A stretch of 64,000 nt of DNA from Segatella baroniae B14 (GCF_022024235.1 NZ_CP091799.1:449001-513000), one strand, 5' to 3'. Shown: positions 26,576-35,817, counted from the first letter of the stretch. The notes: generated by a model from the letters alone, not told the origin. Made by a program: numbers and translations.

Positions 26576-27538
26576 ATGTTATATACATTGAAAGTATTTT
26601 TAAAGCTTGTTGGTTCCTTCTTTGTACTGCTTTTATTTTTGCAGTCTTGTAAGCCAGGTATTCCTAGTGAATATTTGTCTAGTGATGAAATGGAGGATAT
26701 TTTATATGATTATCATATAGCTCAGGCAATGGCTGATAACCAGAGAGGTGGAAGTGGTGCCGATATGATAACATATCGTGTTGCCATACTCAAAAAGTAC
26801 AATGTCACAGAAGCTGAATTTGATAGTTCAATGGTATATTATTCGCGTCATACAGAGTTGCTTCATGATGTTTATAAAAATCTTGTGGATAGATTGAAAA
26901 ACGAAAGTGTTGCATTAGGAGCGGACGCTAATGATTTACAACGTTATGGTGATGTTGCATCTGGTGATACCACAAATATTTGGAATGGCAATAATGCTTT
27001 AATTCTTTCTCCAAACAAGCCTTTTAATTTAGAAACATTTTCGTTACCTGTAGATTCTGCGTATCATAAGGGTGACCGTATACTTTTTGACTTTGATGCA
27101 CAGTTCTTATATCAAGACGGAATGCGTGATGGCATTGTCGTTTTAGCAGTTACTTTTGCCAATGATAGTGTAGCTTCTCAATTGCTTCATATCCAAAATA
27201 GTCAGCATTTCAATATACAGCTTGAAGATCGCGATCGAGTCGGTATCAAAGCCATTAAGGGCTACTTTTTGTTGGGACAAGGTAATGATGTGGGAAGTAG
27301 TGAGACAACTTTGCGATTGCTAATCATAGATAATATAAAAATGGTTCGTATGCATATACGAGAATCTATTACTTCTACAAACCTTTCATCTGATTCTTTA
27401 CAGCAATCTCGTTTAGACTCTAGTCATATACCGGCTCCTGGTTCATCTGTTCCTGATGAGTCTCTTGGATCTGCTAGAGTTTTAACTCGAGTTGTAAAAG
27501 CAGAAGATGCAGTGAAAATGAAAGTAGAGAAAAAATAA
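26576..27538 (+). CDS. DUF4296 lipoprotein
   Basis: A 320-residue lipoprotein. The N-terminus ends in the lipobox LQSC (Cys25) after a hydrophobic stretch. Residues about 30-125 are the DUF4296 helical domain (SSDEMEDILYDYHIAQAMAD ... MITYRVAILKKYNVTEAEFD ... YYSRHTELLHDVY). Residues 130-260 are beta-rich with no recognised domain, and the C-terminus is Ser/Asp-rich. Function of the family is unknown. The gene starts 1 nt after lspA, and its stop overlaps the start of the next gene (TAATG at 27536), so translation of the group is probably coupled. Confidence 0.88.
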   Translation: MLYTLKVFLKLVGSFFVLLLFLQSCKPGIPSEYLSSDEMEDILYDYHIAQAMADNQRGGSGADMITYRVAILKKYNVTEAEFDSSMVYYSRHTELLHDVYKNLVDRLKNESVALGADANDLQRYGDVASGDTTNIWNGNNALILSPNKPFNLETFSLPVDSAYHKGDRILFDFDAQFLYQDGMRDGIVVLAVTFANDSVASQLLHIQNSQHFNIQLEDRDRVGIKAIKGYFLLGQGNDVGSSETTLRLLIIDNIKMVRMHIRESITSTNLSSDSLQQSRLDSSHIPAPGSSVPDESLGSARVLTRVVKAEDAVKMKVEKK

Positions 27539-27750
27539 TGGCTAGTCGTCGTTTTGCAGCACATATTGTAGAGTTAGCTGATCATTCATTATATCAAGCT
27601 TTTGTTACGCTTGTTGATGGTATTGTTGTAGATTATTCAGAATTTTCTGATGAAATGCCAATGACAGAATGGTTAGGTGGAAAAATTGAAATACATTATG
27701 ATGAGTTTCATGTGCTTAGAGCTTATTGGAATGGTAGAATGTTAGAATAA
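27538..27750 (+). CDS. Small conserved hypothetical protein
   Basis: A 70-residue acidic protein with no Cys and no signal peptide (starts MASRRFAAHIVELADHSLYQ). The pattern of short strands (AFVTLVDGIVVDYSEF, KIEIHYDEFHVLRAYW) suggests a small beta fold. The start ATG shares its A with the stop of the DUF4296 gene. I do not recognise a family. It precedes nadC by 22 nt. Real coding is supported by the overlap, the in-operon position and its codon use. Confidence 0.7.
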   Translation: MASRRFAAHIVELADHSLYQAFVTLVDGIVVDYSEFSDEMPMTEWLGGKIEIHYDEFHVLRAYWNGRMLE

Positions 27751-27772
27751 AAAATATTAAAACTTGGATTTT

Positions 27773-28624
27773 ATGTTAAGTGTAGATGAATTGGAGGAGA
27801 GATTAATCGACCTCGCTTTTGCAGAAGATATTGGTGATGGTGACCATACAACTCTTTGTTGTATTCCGGAAAATGCTGTGGGTAAGAGCCATTTATTGAT
27901 AAAAGAAGATGGTATACTTGCAGGTGTAGAAATTGCAAAAAAAGTATTTGCTCGTTTTGATCCAACATTGCAGGTTGATGTATTAATTACTGATGGAACT
28001 CCTGTTAAAGTTGGTGATATTGCAATGGTTGTAACTGGTAAAACTAGAAGTTTGCTTCAGACAGAGCGTTTGATGCTTAACATCATGCAGCGTATGAGTG
28101 GTATTGCTACCATGACAAATAAGTATGTAAAGTTACTTGAAGGCACAGGTACTCGTGTCCTCGATACTCGCAAAACAACTCCTGGCCTTCGTATCTTAGA
28201 GAAGCAGGCTGTTAAGATTGGTGGTGGTATGAATCATCGTATCGGACTATTTGATATGATTCTGCTTAAAGATAATCATATCGACTTTGCTGGAGGTATT
28301 GCAAATGCAATTAATCGTTGCCATGAGTATCTTAAGGAAAATAATCTTGATCTAAAAATTGAAATAGAAGTTCGTGACTTTGATGAACTTCAGCAGGTTC
28401 TTGATTGTGGTGGCGTTAACCGAATCATGTTGGATAACTTTACTCCAGAAGATACTCTTAAAGCTGTTAAAATCATTGATCATCGTTACGAAACAGAGTC
28501 TTCTGGTGGCATTACTTTTGATACAATTCGTAGTTATGCCGAACAAGGAGTAGATTTTATCTCTGTAGGTGCTTTAACTCATTCAGTTAAGGGGCTTGAT
28601 ATGAGCTTTAAGGCTTGTGATTAA
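27773..28624 (+). CDS. nadC: Nicotinate-nucleotide pyrophosphorylase (quinolinate phosphoribosyltransferase)
   Basis: A 283-residue cytoplasmic enzyme of the de novo NAD pathway, converting quinolinate and PRPP to nicotinate mononucleotide. Family marks are visible: LAEDIGDGD-like FAEDIGDGDHTT at the N-terminus, NIMQRMSGIATMT, DTRKTTPGLRILEKQAVKIGGG, MILLKDNHID and a C-terminal DFISVGALTHS. The start at ATG 27773 (MLSVDELEERL) is preferred over an in-frame TTG at 27764. Together with nadE upstream it suggests NAD synthesis genes near one another, although they are not adjacent. The stop is followed by a short TATGC/GCATA hairpin with a T-run. Confidence 0.95.
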   Translation: MLSVDELEERLIDLAFAEDIGDGDHTTLCCIPENAVGKSHLLIKEDGILAGVEIAKKVFARFDPTLQVDVLITDGTPVKVGDIAMVVTGKTRSLLQTERLMLNIMQRMSGIATMTNKYVKLLEGTGTRVLDTRKTTPGLRILEKQAVKIGGGMNHRIGLFDMILLKDNHIDFAGGIANAINRCHEYLKENNLDLKIEIEVRDFDELQQVLDCGGVNRIMLDNFTPEDTLKAVKIIDHRYETESSGGITFDTIRSYAEQGVDFISVGALTHSVKGLDMSFKACD

Positions 28625-28625
28625 T

Positions 28626-28644
28626 TATGCATTGCATATTTTTT
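28626..28644 (+). terminator. Weak short hairpin with T-run after nadC
   Basis: A 5-bp stem (TATGC/GCATA) with a 3-nt loop is followed by six T. It is short; efficiency is doubtful. Confidence 0.35.
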
Positions 28645-28659
28645 AGTTGATTTCAAAAT

Positions 28660-30312
28660 ATGAAAAGAATTTTGATCAGTTTTGTATGTGCCATTTTGGG
28701 ATTATATACCTCAATGGCATGTACAAATTTTATAGTAGGTAAGTCTGCATCTGTTGATGGGTCGGTGATTTGTAGTTACAATGCAGATTCTTATGGTATG
28801 TATATAGGTTTATGTCATTATCCTGCGGCTAAGCATGCTAAGGGTGAAATGCGTAAGATTGTAGATTGGGATACTCATAAATACCTTGGTGAAATACCAG
28901 AAGCTGCAGAAACTTATAATGTGATAGGTAATATCAATGAATTTCAAGTAACTATAGGGGAAACCACTTATGGAGGCAGACATGAGATGGTTGACACTAC
29001 AGGAATTATTGATTATGGAAATTTAATTTATATTGGTTTGCAGCGAAGCAAGACAGCACGTGAAGCAATTAAGGTTATGACTTCTTTAGTCGAAAAGTAT
29101 GGTTACTATTCAGAAGGTGAAACTTTCACTATTTGTGATCCTAATGAAGCATGGATTCTTGAGATGCAAGGCTGCGGTGGTGATAAACATAATAAAGTTG
29201 TATGGTGTGCAGTTCGTATCCCTGATAATGCTATTTGTGCTCATGCTAACCAAAGTAGAATAGGTGTATTCTCTGCTTATAAAACAGAAGTACTTCATAG
29301 TAAAAATGTTGTTAGTTTTGCTCGTAATAAAGGATGGTATGTGGGTAAGGATAAGGACTTCTCTTGGAAGAATACCTATGCTTTCCCAGATTTTGAAGGT
29401 CGACGCTTTTGCGATGCACGTGCTTGGAGTTTCTTCAACCATTTTCATGATATGAGCCGCTGGCTTCCTTGGGCTCTTGGAAAGGATGCAAATGCTGAAG
29501 ATATGCCTCTTTGGATTTTGCCTAATCGTAAATTAAGCGTTCAGGATGTGGAAATGTGTATGCGTGACCACTATGAGGGTACTCCATTGTCTGTAGCTGA
29601 TGGTGAAGATATTGGTGGAGGTCTTTGGGAAATGCCTTATCGCCCAAGTCCACTTACTTTTGAGGTTGATGGTAAGCAATATTTTAATGAGCGACCAATA
29701 AGTACACAGCAGACAGGTTTTACATTTGTTAGTCAGATGCGCAATTGGTTGCCTCGTCAAATTGGTGGTGTTCTATGGTTTGGCAATGATGATGCCAACA
29801 TGATTGCGTATACTCCTATTTATTGTGGTAACACGATTCAGCCTGAGTGCTATAACACTCCCGGTGCTGATGATGTAACTTTTTCTGATAAAAATGCTTT
29901 CTGGGTATGTAACTGGGTTAGTAATATGGTGTATCCTAGATATTCTATGCTATTTCCAACTCTGAAACAAGTTAGAGACAGCCTAGAAAATTCATATTTT
30001 AAAGATCAGAAGCAAGTTGAAGCAAATGCTTTACAACTTTATAAGAAAAGTTCAGAGGAAGCAGTCAAGTATCTGAATAGTTATAGTAATGATAAGGCTC
30101 AGTCGATGCTATCAGATTGGAAAAAAATGGCTTATTATATGATTGTTAAATACAATGATATGGTAGTAAAACCAGAAGAAAATGGAGCCTTTAAAATGAC
30201 TAAAGAGGGTATTGCAGCTCCTACTATACGTCCAGGTTTCTCTAAGAGTTATTTTAGAGAGGTTATTAAGCAGACTGGTGATAAGTTTGCTGTTCCTGAA
30301 GTAAAAAAATAA
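28660..30312 (+). CDS. C69-family dipeptidase (Ntn hydrolase)
   Basis: A 550-residue exported peptidase. Residues 1-20 are a signal peptide (MKRILISFVCAILGLYTSMA). Residue Cys21, exposed by removal of the leader, begins the CTNFIVGKSASVDGS stretch that is the N-terminal nucleophile of peptidase family C69 (Lactobacillus dipeptidase A type). Conserved Asn/Gly-rich stretches follow (EFQVTIGETTYGGR, GETFTICDPNEAWILEM, CAHANQSRIG). The family cleaves dipeptides; here it would act in the periplasm or outside. The gene is followed by a tiny gene and a bidirectional terminator. No promoter match is evident in the 35-nt gap after nadC. Confidence 0.9.
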   Translation: MKRILISFVCAILGLYTSMACTNFIVGKSASVDGSVICSYNADSYGMYIGLCHYPAAKHAKGEMRKIVDWDTHKYLGEIPEAAETYNVIGNINEFQVTIGETTYGGRHEMVDTTGIIDYGNLIYIGLQRSKTAREAIKVMTSLVEKYGYYSEGETFTICDPNEAWILEMQGCGGDKHNKVVWCAVRIPDNAICAHANQSRIGVFSAYKTEVLHSKNVVSFARNKGWYVGKDKDFSWKNTYAFPDFEGRRFCDARAWSFFNHFHDMSRWLPWALGKDANAEDMPLWILPNRKLSVQDVEMCMRDHYEGTPLSVADGEDIGGGLWEMPYRPSPLTFEVDGKQYFNERPISTQQTGFTFVSQMRNWLPRQIGGVLWFGNDDANMIAYTPIYCGNTIQPECYNTPGADDVTFSDKNAFWVCNWVSNMVYPRYSMLFPTLKQVRDSLENSYFKDQKQVEANALQLYKKSSEEAVKYLNSYSNDKAQSMLSDWKKMAYYMIVKYNDMVVKPEENGAFKMTKEGIAAPTIRPGFSKSYFREVIKQTGDKFAVPEVKK

Positions 30313-30327
30313 ATACTGTCTTTTATT

Positions 30328-30483
30328 ATGGACTTTAATAAATTTGGTTCATCTGGGGAGTATCGTCGTGATGAACTTATAAGAATTATCGAACATAGTG
30401 TTGAACATCTAACAAGAGGTGAATTAGAAGCTCTTTATTATGATTTAATATCAAAAGGTTATATAAAAGAAGGTAAGCAGTAA
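30328..30483 (+). CDS. 51-residue small protein
   Basis: A short open frame starts at ATG 30328, 15 nt after the C69 dipeptidase stop, and ends in the hairpin of the terminator. The product begins MDFNKFGSSGEYRRDELIRI and continues as a charged helical protein with HLTRGELEALYYDLISKGYI near its end; it has no signal peptide. The helix-turn-helix-like alternation (LTRGELEALYYDLISKGYI) looks like a real folded peptide. The reading frame has normal codon use. No family recognised. It is either the last gene of the preceding operon or a translated leader-like peptide. Confidence 0.6.
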   Translation: MDFNKFGSSGEYRRDELIRIIEHSVEHLTRGELEALYYDLISKGYIKEGKQ

Positions 30484-30499
30484 TTGCTTACCTTCTTTT
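30465..30499. terminator. Bidirectional terminator overlapping the small gene's stop codon
   Basis: AAAAGAAGGTAAGCA (30465-30479) pairs perfectly with TGCTTACCTTCTTTT (30485-30499), with the TAA stop in the loop. It separates the plus-strand genes from the convergent permease gene ending at 30511. Confidence 0.92.
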
Positions 30500-30510
30500 A
30501 TATGTTTATT

Positions 30511-31731
30511 TTATTGTTCATCTTCACATGGTTGTTTTGTTCGTTGAATATGGTGATGATAAACTAAGCAAGATGCGATAAAATAAATACCAGTTTGCAG
30601 CCAGAGAGCAAGATATTCAGTTTGAATATCTGACATGTCTGCTCCCATACTGCTTAATTTAAGGAAGGCTCTAATACCAAATGTTGATGGAATTAGCCAA
30701 CTAATTCCCTGCCAGATTCCTGGTATATTGCTTAGAGGCCAACTAACGCCAGCTAAGAATAAGAATGGTACTGATGTAAATACAACAAGTAACATTACAT
30801 TTTCTCGATATCTAATGGTACATGAAAGCATTAGACCAAAGAAAATTGCAGCTAATAAGTATGGGACCATGATTGTAAGTAAATCCCACTTGTTTATTAA
30901 AGTAGTAAAGTGAAAGAATCTTGGTACACATAAGCAGATATATGCAGCCATAACGGCATATACCATGAGGTAGCTTAAACCCTTACCAGTAATGATGGGA
31001 ATAGCACTACTATAATGTGGACTGTTAGGAACCAGATGGTTTCCTGGATTTTTTTCACGAGCAGTTCCTGCTAATAAGCCAATGCCCAATAACAAAGTTT
31101 GTTGCAATATTAATACAAGAACACCTGGTAGTAAGGCATTGCCATATCCACCTGTTGTATTGAAGATATTGACTTCATCAAATTCAAGAGGTTTTGTGTT
31201 GATTTCTTCATCGCGAGAAGTGAAACTAAATGATTTGGGTTTCTGTATTTCTGTATTCATATCGAGTGATACAGACTGTGTAGCTTGATAAATAGCTTTG
31301 TATGTCAGCATTAAACTCATATCACAATAGCAACCTATATGGCTTTGCTCACCTCGACCAATAGCTCTCTCAAAATCTTCAGGAAAATAAATAACTCCAT
31401 GTACAACTTGTTTTCCAACAAGATCTTTAGCTTCTTGTATATTATTGCAAAAATAAGTTGTTTTAACATCAGGTGTTGCATCTAATTTTTGTATAAACTC
31501 TCTACTCTTTGAGGAATGAGACATATCTACGATTGCAACAGGAACATCTCTAACAACTTCATTATTATATATCCATGAGTATAGTAGGGGATAGGCAAGA
31601 GGCACAACTACCATAAAGATAAGAGCACCTTCATCCTTGAAGATGTTTTTTAATTCTACCCACCATACATAGATAATGTCTGTTATGAAACTTGTACACT
31701 TTTCTATTATATTATTATCGGTCTTATTCAT
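30511..31731 (-). CDS. ABC-2 type permease (second of two)
   Basis: A 406-residue inner-membrane protein of the ABC2_membrane_3 type: one N-terminal helix (about 22-42), a large extracytoplasmic domain (about 45-190) and five helices in the C-terminal half. The external domain shows VAIVDMSHSSKSREFIQKL and VHGVIYFPEDFERAI, as in YhhJ/YbhS-like exporter subunits. A TTG at 31758 is in frame and would overlap the first permease, but the ATG at 31731 fits better, leaving 4 nt after the upstream stop. It is the last gene of a tolC-hlyD-permease-permease unit and ends at the bidirectional terminator. The substrate is unknown. There is no ATPase in the operon. Confidence 0.88.
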   Translation of the reverse strand: MNKTDNNIIEKCTSFITDIIYVWWVELKNIFKDEGALIFMVVVPLAYPLLYSWIYNNEVVRDVPVAIVDMSHSSKSREFIQKLDATPDVKTTYFCNNIQEAKDLVGKQVVHGVIYFPEDFERAIGRGEQSHIGCYCDMSLMLTYKAIYQATQSVSLDMNTEIQKPKSFSFTSRDEEINTKPLEFDEVNIFNTTGGYGNALLPGVLVLILQQTLLLGIGLLAGTAREKNPGNHLVPNSPHYSSAIPIITGKGLSYLMVYAVMAAYICLCVPRFFHFTTLINKWDLLTIMVPYLLAAIFFGLMLSCTIRYRENVMLLVVFTSVPFLFLAGVSWPLSNIPGIWQGISWLIPSTFGIRAFLKLSSMGADMSDIQTEYLALWLQTGIYFIASCLVYHHHIQRTKQPCEDEQ

Positions 31732-31735
31732 AGCT

Positions 31736-32956
31736 TTATGGCATATAAACATATTCAACCATGGCTTTTTTAATGTGCCAGGTAACTAATATTGGTAGGC
31801 ATGCAAAGATTGTGAGTGCAGTTATGTCCCACCATGCATCAGATAATGGATAACCATTAAACAGGTTCATTTGGTATATCATGTAATAATGACGTAATGG
31901 GAAGAGCTGTGCTACTGCTTCTATGATAGAATCCATCGCAAATACAGGAAAAGTTGCACCACAAGCGGAGAACCCTACTACTCCCCATAGAGAGCTAATA
32001 CTCATTGACATGCGTAATGATGGTGCAATACCAAAAGCAAATACTCCAAAACCTTGGGCTGCTACTACAGTCAAAAAGGCTAGAAGTATTATTACTTTTA
32101 AGCCTCCTGGATGTGGAAAACAGAGATGTCCATATAAATACCACATATATCCCATCATTATGGAGAAGAAGATTACAAACTGAAAAAGTAGTTTTCCAGT
32201 TAATGCAATCCAAATATTGTTATTAGCCATAGCTAACCATTCATGGTTAAGTCCAAATTTTAATTCCGTTCCGATGGAATAGGTAGTTATAAGAAACATG
32301 AGAAGCATAAGAACACCAGGAATCATGACACTACTGAGATAGACATTATAGTTTGCCCATGGATTTCCAATCATGTGTAAGTCAACAGTTGTAGGTTGTA
32401 AAAAAGCCATAATTTCGCTTTCACTTTTTCCAATCATATTGAGCTTGGCTTTACCTATTGCAGCTGAACCTAGACTGCTTACGGTTTTTAGATCTTTAAA
32501 TAGCATATTTCCTGCTACCATGACAACACTGCTATAATAGAATGAAATTTTAGGCTGTCTTTTGCCCAATAAATCTCTAGTTGTACCTTCTGGAAAGTAG
32601 ATAAAAGCATATATGTCGCCTCTTTGAATGGCTTTACGAGCCTCTGCAACGTTAGAATAGTGGTCGGTTATTTGAGTTGATTCAAAACTGTCTAAAGTCC
32701 TTATTAATTCACGAGTAGTTGAAGTGTTATCTAGGTCAACAACACCGCAAGGCATATCGGTAGGTACGCCCTCGTTCATGAGTGATGTAAAGAAGAGGAT
32801 TACGATGATAGGGAAGATAACACCACAAAAGAGATAAACAGGATTTTTTGTAATAAATCCTGCTTCTCGATAGGCTAATCTTCCTATACACTGCAGAATG
32901 TTAGCTTTTTTTTGCTTTGAGCTATCTAAACATGTATGTTCTCTGTCTTCTGTCAT
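31736..32956 (-). CDS. ABC-2 type permease (first of two)
   Basis: A 406-residue paralogue of the following permease, with the same plan: N-terminal helix (about 39-59), large external domain (about 60-220; CGVVDLDNTSTTRELIRTL and IYAFIYFPEGTTRDL) and five or six C-terminal helices. Such paired permeases form a heterodimer and normally need an ABC ATPase. The start at 32956 lies 10 nt after the hlyD-type gene's stop, so the two are co-transcribed. The external domain sequence matches the periplasmic-domain subclass (YbhR/YhhJ). Substrate unknown. Confidence 0.88.
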   Translation of the reverse strand: MTEDREHTCLDSSKQKKANILQCIGRLAYREAGFITKNPVYLFCGVIFPIIVILFFTSLMNEGVPTDMPCGVVDLDNTSTTRELIRTLDSFESTQITDHYSNVAEARKAIQRGDIYAFIYFPEGTTRDLLGKRQPKISFYYSSVVMVAGNMLFKDLKTVSSLGSAAIGKAKLNMIGKSESEIMAFLQPTTVDLHMIGNPWANYNVYLSSVMIPGVLMLLMFLITTYSIGTELKFGLNHEWLAMANNNIWIALTGKLLFQFVIFFSIMMGYMWYLYGHLCFPHPGGLKVIILLAFLTVVAAQGFGVFAFGIAPSLRMSMSISSLWGVVGFSACGATFPVFAMDSIIEAVAQLFPLRHYYMIYQMNLFNGYPLSDAWWDITALTIFACLPILVTWHIKKAMVEYVYMP

Positions 32957-32966
32957 TTCATTCTTT

Positions 32967-33953
32967 TTATTTTTTTACGATAAGAGACATGCCTGGGCGA
33001 AGTCCTTCAAATTTGTTTATAGGACGTGCTTTAACTTGAAAAGTCTTCAAGTCGTATTGCCCCGTAGTCTTGGTTGCCTTCCATGTAGCATATGATCCAG
33101 CATCCTTCATAGCATAAACTTTCATTTTAATATCTTTGTTAAAAGCAGGAACAAATGCTGTAAAAGTGTCTCCAATCTTTAGACCTTTAAGTTCGTCTTC
33201 ACGTACATTAAAGGTTCCCCACATATCATCCATTATAGATATACTCATAATTGGGCTTCCAAGTCCAACAAGTTCACCAACTTTTGGATAAATAGTACTT
33301 ACTTCACCATCATGTGTGGCAACTTGAATAGTTTCTTTTAATACAGATTTTACGACGTTAACAGCGCTTCTGGCAGCTTTAGCTTGTTCTATAGCAGCCT
33401 CTTTTTGTTGAGCTCTAGCACCATTTTTAGCTAATTCCCACTGTGATTTAGCTGCAGCAACAGCAGCTTTAGCAGCAGTATAGGCAGCCTGAGCTTCATC
33501 GCGTTTCTGTCCTGTTACAACACCTTCAGCATATAAACGGTCTGTTCTACCAAATGTTTTTTCAGCAATGCCCATGGCAGCAACTGCTTGTTGATATAGT
33601 TGGTATGCAGCTTCTACGGTTTCTTTACGTGTAGGAGCTTCAACTAAGTCACTTAAAGCCTCTGTTGCTCCAGCAGTTGCTTTTGCTACGTCTTCTTGTG
33701 CATTTATCTCGGGTATCTCAAGTATGGCTAGAGTATCGCCTTTGTGTACTATTTCTCCTTCTTGTACACGAATTTCCTTGATACGACCAGGAAGTTTACA
33801 AGAAACTCTATATTCGCTGACTTCTAGCGATCCCTGTATTGTAGTCGGTTCTCTATCCACGGTGAAGTATCCAATTGTACCTACAATAACGATTACACTT
33901 ATAAAACCGCCAATGGCTAGTAATATATTTCTATGTTGTGATGTTTTTGACAT
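32967..33953 (-). CDS. HlyD-family membrane-fusion/adaptor protein
   Basis: A 328-residue periplasmic adaptor with one N-terminal membrane helix (about 10-32). The lipoyl domain starts with VSCKLPGRIKEIRVQEGEIVHKGDTLA (half-motifs split around residues 50-75) and returns at DGEVSTIYPKVGELVGLGSPI. Between them lies a long alpha-helical hairpin rich in Ala, Glu and Gln (about 85-200), as needed to contact a TolC-type channel. The beta-barrel and membrane-proximal parts follow to the C-terminus. It is 40 nt downstream of the tolC-type gene and 10 nt upstream of the first permease. Confidence 0.92.
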   Translation of the reverse strand: MSKTSQHRNILLAIGGFISVIVIVGTIGYFTVDREPTTIQGSLEVSEYRVSCKLPGRIKEIRVQEGEIVHKGDTLAILEIPEINAQEDVAKATAGATEALSDLVEAPTRKETVEAAYQLYQQAVAAMGIAEKTFGRTDRLYAEGVVTGQKRDEAQAAYTAAKAAVAAAKSQWELAKNGARAQQKEAAIEQAKAARSAVNVVKSVLKETIQVATHDGEVSTIYPKVGELVGLGSPIMSISIMDDMWGTFNVREDELKGLKIGDTFTAFVPAFNKDIKMKVYAMKDAGSYATWKATKTTGQYDLKTFQVKARPINKFEGLRPGMSLIVKK

Positions 33954-33993
33954 ATTTTTTATTTTTCTATATTCTGTTGTACGTTAATTAGTT

Positions 33994-35493
33994 CTATTTG
34001 AATAAGCCTAAAGCTTTATTGAGAGTTATTTGTGAGAGTTTAACATCAATATCAGAGTCGAGAATTTCGGTTTGGGCTTTTACCCAAGCTGTTTGTGCTT
34101 TCATGACGTCAGTAACGCTCATGACTCCTTCTTTAAAACCTAGATTAGCACAACGCAAGTTTTCCTGAGCAGCCTCCATATTTTTTCGTGCCATATTCAG
34201 TTTTTTGGTTGCCTCGTTAACTTTGAATCGGCTTTGAGCAACTTGTAGACTTATCTTGCCTTTTACGTCATTCAATTCCAATAAGGCTATTTGAGTCATA
34301 CCTTTGCTGGTACGTATACGATATCTACTATCAAACCAATTCCATACTGGTATTTGAACGAGAATTCCAACGTTCCAAACACCAGAGAATTTTTTTTCAA
34401 AGCCGTTAAATATATTCGGATTACTTACCATATATCCGCCCGTGAGAGCGATATGTGGTAAATATAGTGCGCGTGTTAATTTTATGTTTTGCTCTGAAAT
34501 ATCAACCATATTTTGCAACAATCTAACCTCAGGTCGAGCTTGAAAACTTGTGTCAGTTGTCGTAGCTATATTAGTTTCGGTAGATTCTGAAAAATTTTTG
34601 TTTTCGTCTTCTAGTACGATACCTTCATTAAGATCTATTCCGCAGAGTTGACAAAGAGACATTTTAGCTAGGGCTACACCATCTTGTAATCGTGTAATAT
34701 TCATGTCGGCTTCATTTACAGCTACTTCAACTTTTAATCCGTCTGATTTTGTAGCTAGTCCCTCCTTGATGAGTTTATGGACATCATTATTTAATTTGCC
34801 AAGGAGTTCTCGATATTGCAATGCAAGTTTTTCCTTGTTTTTAAGAGAAACGGTTAACCAATAGGCATTGTCTACAGCATAGAGAACATTTTGTTGTTTG
34901 TTGTCCATATTGTTAATAGCCATATCTTTGCCAATTTTAGCGATATTATTAGCTGCAATGATTGCACCTCCCATGTAAATTGGCTGTCTCAGCATGATGC
35001 TTGCTGCCCAAATATTTCGTGTGTCTGTACGTAGTGCATCTTTTACTTTATTCCCAATAGTGTTGCCGTTTTCTGCAGCTCCATTCAGGTCTTGGCCAAG
35101 TTGCTGTCCTAATTGCTGTGCTGTTTGAGCCGGTAAAATGCCACTTTGTACTAATCCGCCTAAAAGTTCACTTACTCTAGAAGTTAATCCGTTTCCCATT
35201 TGAGAAACTATGTTTGAACCAAGTCCAGATAGTGCTGATTTTTGATCAGCGTTGAGTAGTGAGATTTCCTTTGAGAAAAGTTCATATCCGCCCAATGCGT
35301 CTACTTTGGGGAGATATTTTGTTTTTGCCGACTTTTGAACGTTTTCTGCAATATCAACTGCAACTTTAGATATTTGTAATTGCTTGTTGTTATCAAGAGC
35401 TAGTTTGCGGCAATATTGGAGTGATAACGTATTTTGTGCTCCAACATACTCGAAAGAACTTAATAAAGCTATTGTTATAAATATTTTTCTCAT
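33994..35493 (-). CDS. TolC-family outer-membrane channel protein
   Basis: A 499-residue protein with a signal peptide (residues 1-20, cleavage near VGAQ) and two OEP (TolC) repeats. The helical parts carry the heptad-like Ala/Gln/Asn pattern (about 30-260 and 300-490), e.g. QSRFKVNEATKKLNMARKNM. A glycine/serine/glutamine-rich stretch at about 80-125 is an insertion (LLGGLVQSGILPAQTAQQLG). The start is at ATG 35493; an in-frame TTG at 35502 is rejected. It is the first gene of the export operon, with a divergent EamA gene on the other side. It would form the outer-membrane exit for the permease pair. Confidence 0.92.
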   Translation of the reverse strand: MRKIFITIALLSSFEYVGAQNTLSLQYCRKLALDNNKQLQISKVAVDIAENVQKSAKTKYLPKVDALGGYELFSKEISLLNADQKSALSGLGSNIVSQMGNGLTSRVSELLGGLVQSGILPAQTAQQLGQQLGQDLNGAAENGNTIGNKVKDALRTDTRNIWAASIMLRQPIYMGGAIIAANNIAKIGKDMAINNMDNKQQNVLYAVDNAYWLTVSLKNKEKLALQYRELLGKLNNDVHKLIKEGLATKSDGLKVEVAVNEADMNITRLQDGVALAKMSLCQLCGIDLNEGIVLEDENKNFSESTETNIATTTDTSFQARPEVRLLQNMVDISEQNIKLTRALYLPHIALTGGYMVSNPNIFNGFEKKFSGVWNVGILVQIPVWNWFDSRYRIRTSKGMTQIALLELNDVKGKISLQVAQSRFKVNEATKKLNMARKNMEAAQENLRCANLGFKEGVMSVTDVMKAQTAWVKAQTEILDSDIDVKLSQITLNKALGLFK

Positions 35494-35523
35494 GTATAAC
35501 AAGTATCTATTATAATATTATTG

Positions 35524-35531
35524 CAAAGTTA
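35524..35531 (-). promoter_or_regulatory. -7 element of the export operon
   Basis: On the minus strand TAACTTTG (35531-35524) matches the consensus; a -33 TTTG at 19-21 bp is not seen. Leader to the ATG about 25 nt. Confidence 0.5.
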
Positions 35532-35755
35532 CCTTTTTTTTATGATAATATAATGTCATAACCGTTAAAAAACTATTTATATGTAAGGTGGTGTAGTAAT
35601 ACCCGAAAAAGCGAACTGATTACATGAAGTCGCGAACAATATTTTTATTTAGTTTTTACGTAGTTTTGTTTATGAGTACATAATTTATTCCAGTATGTTG
35701 ATTTCATATTATATCCAGATTTTATAGAATTACTTGTTACAAGGTACTTATTTAT
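35532..35755. other. AT-rich divergent intergenic region
   Basis: The 315-nt gap between the divergent tolC-type and EamA genes. Two GCGAAC words occur at about 35610 and 35633 on either side of a TGATTACATGAAGTC stretch. No hairpin terminator or gene was seen. It may contain operator sites. Confidence 0.4.
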
Positions 35756-35786
35756 TTTGTCAAAAGTGTAAAAATGGTTATCTTTG
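35756..35786 (+). promoter_or_regulatory. Promoter of the EamA transporter gene
   Basis: TTTG at 35756-35759, 19-bp spacer, TATCTTTG at 35779-35786. Confidence 0.8.
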
Positions 35787-35817
35787 CATCGTTTACGAAC
35801 ATATTAAGTAAAAATAT

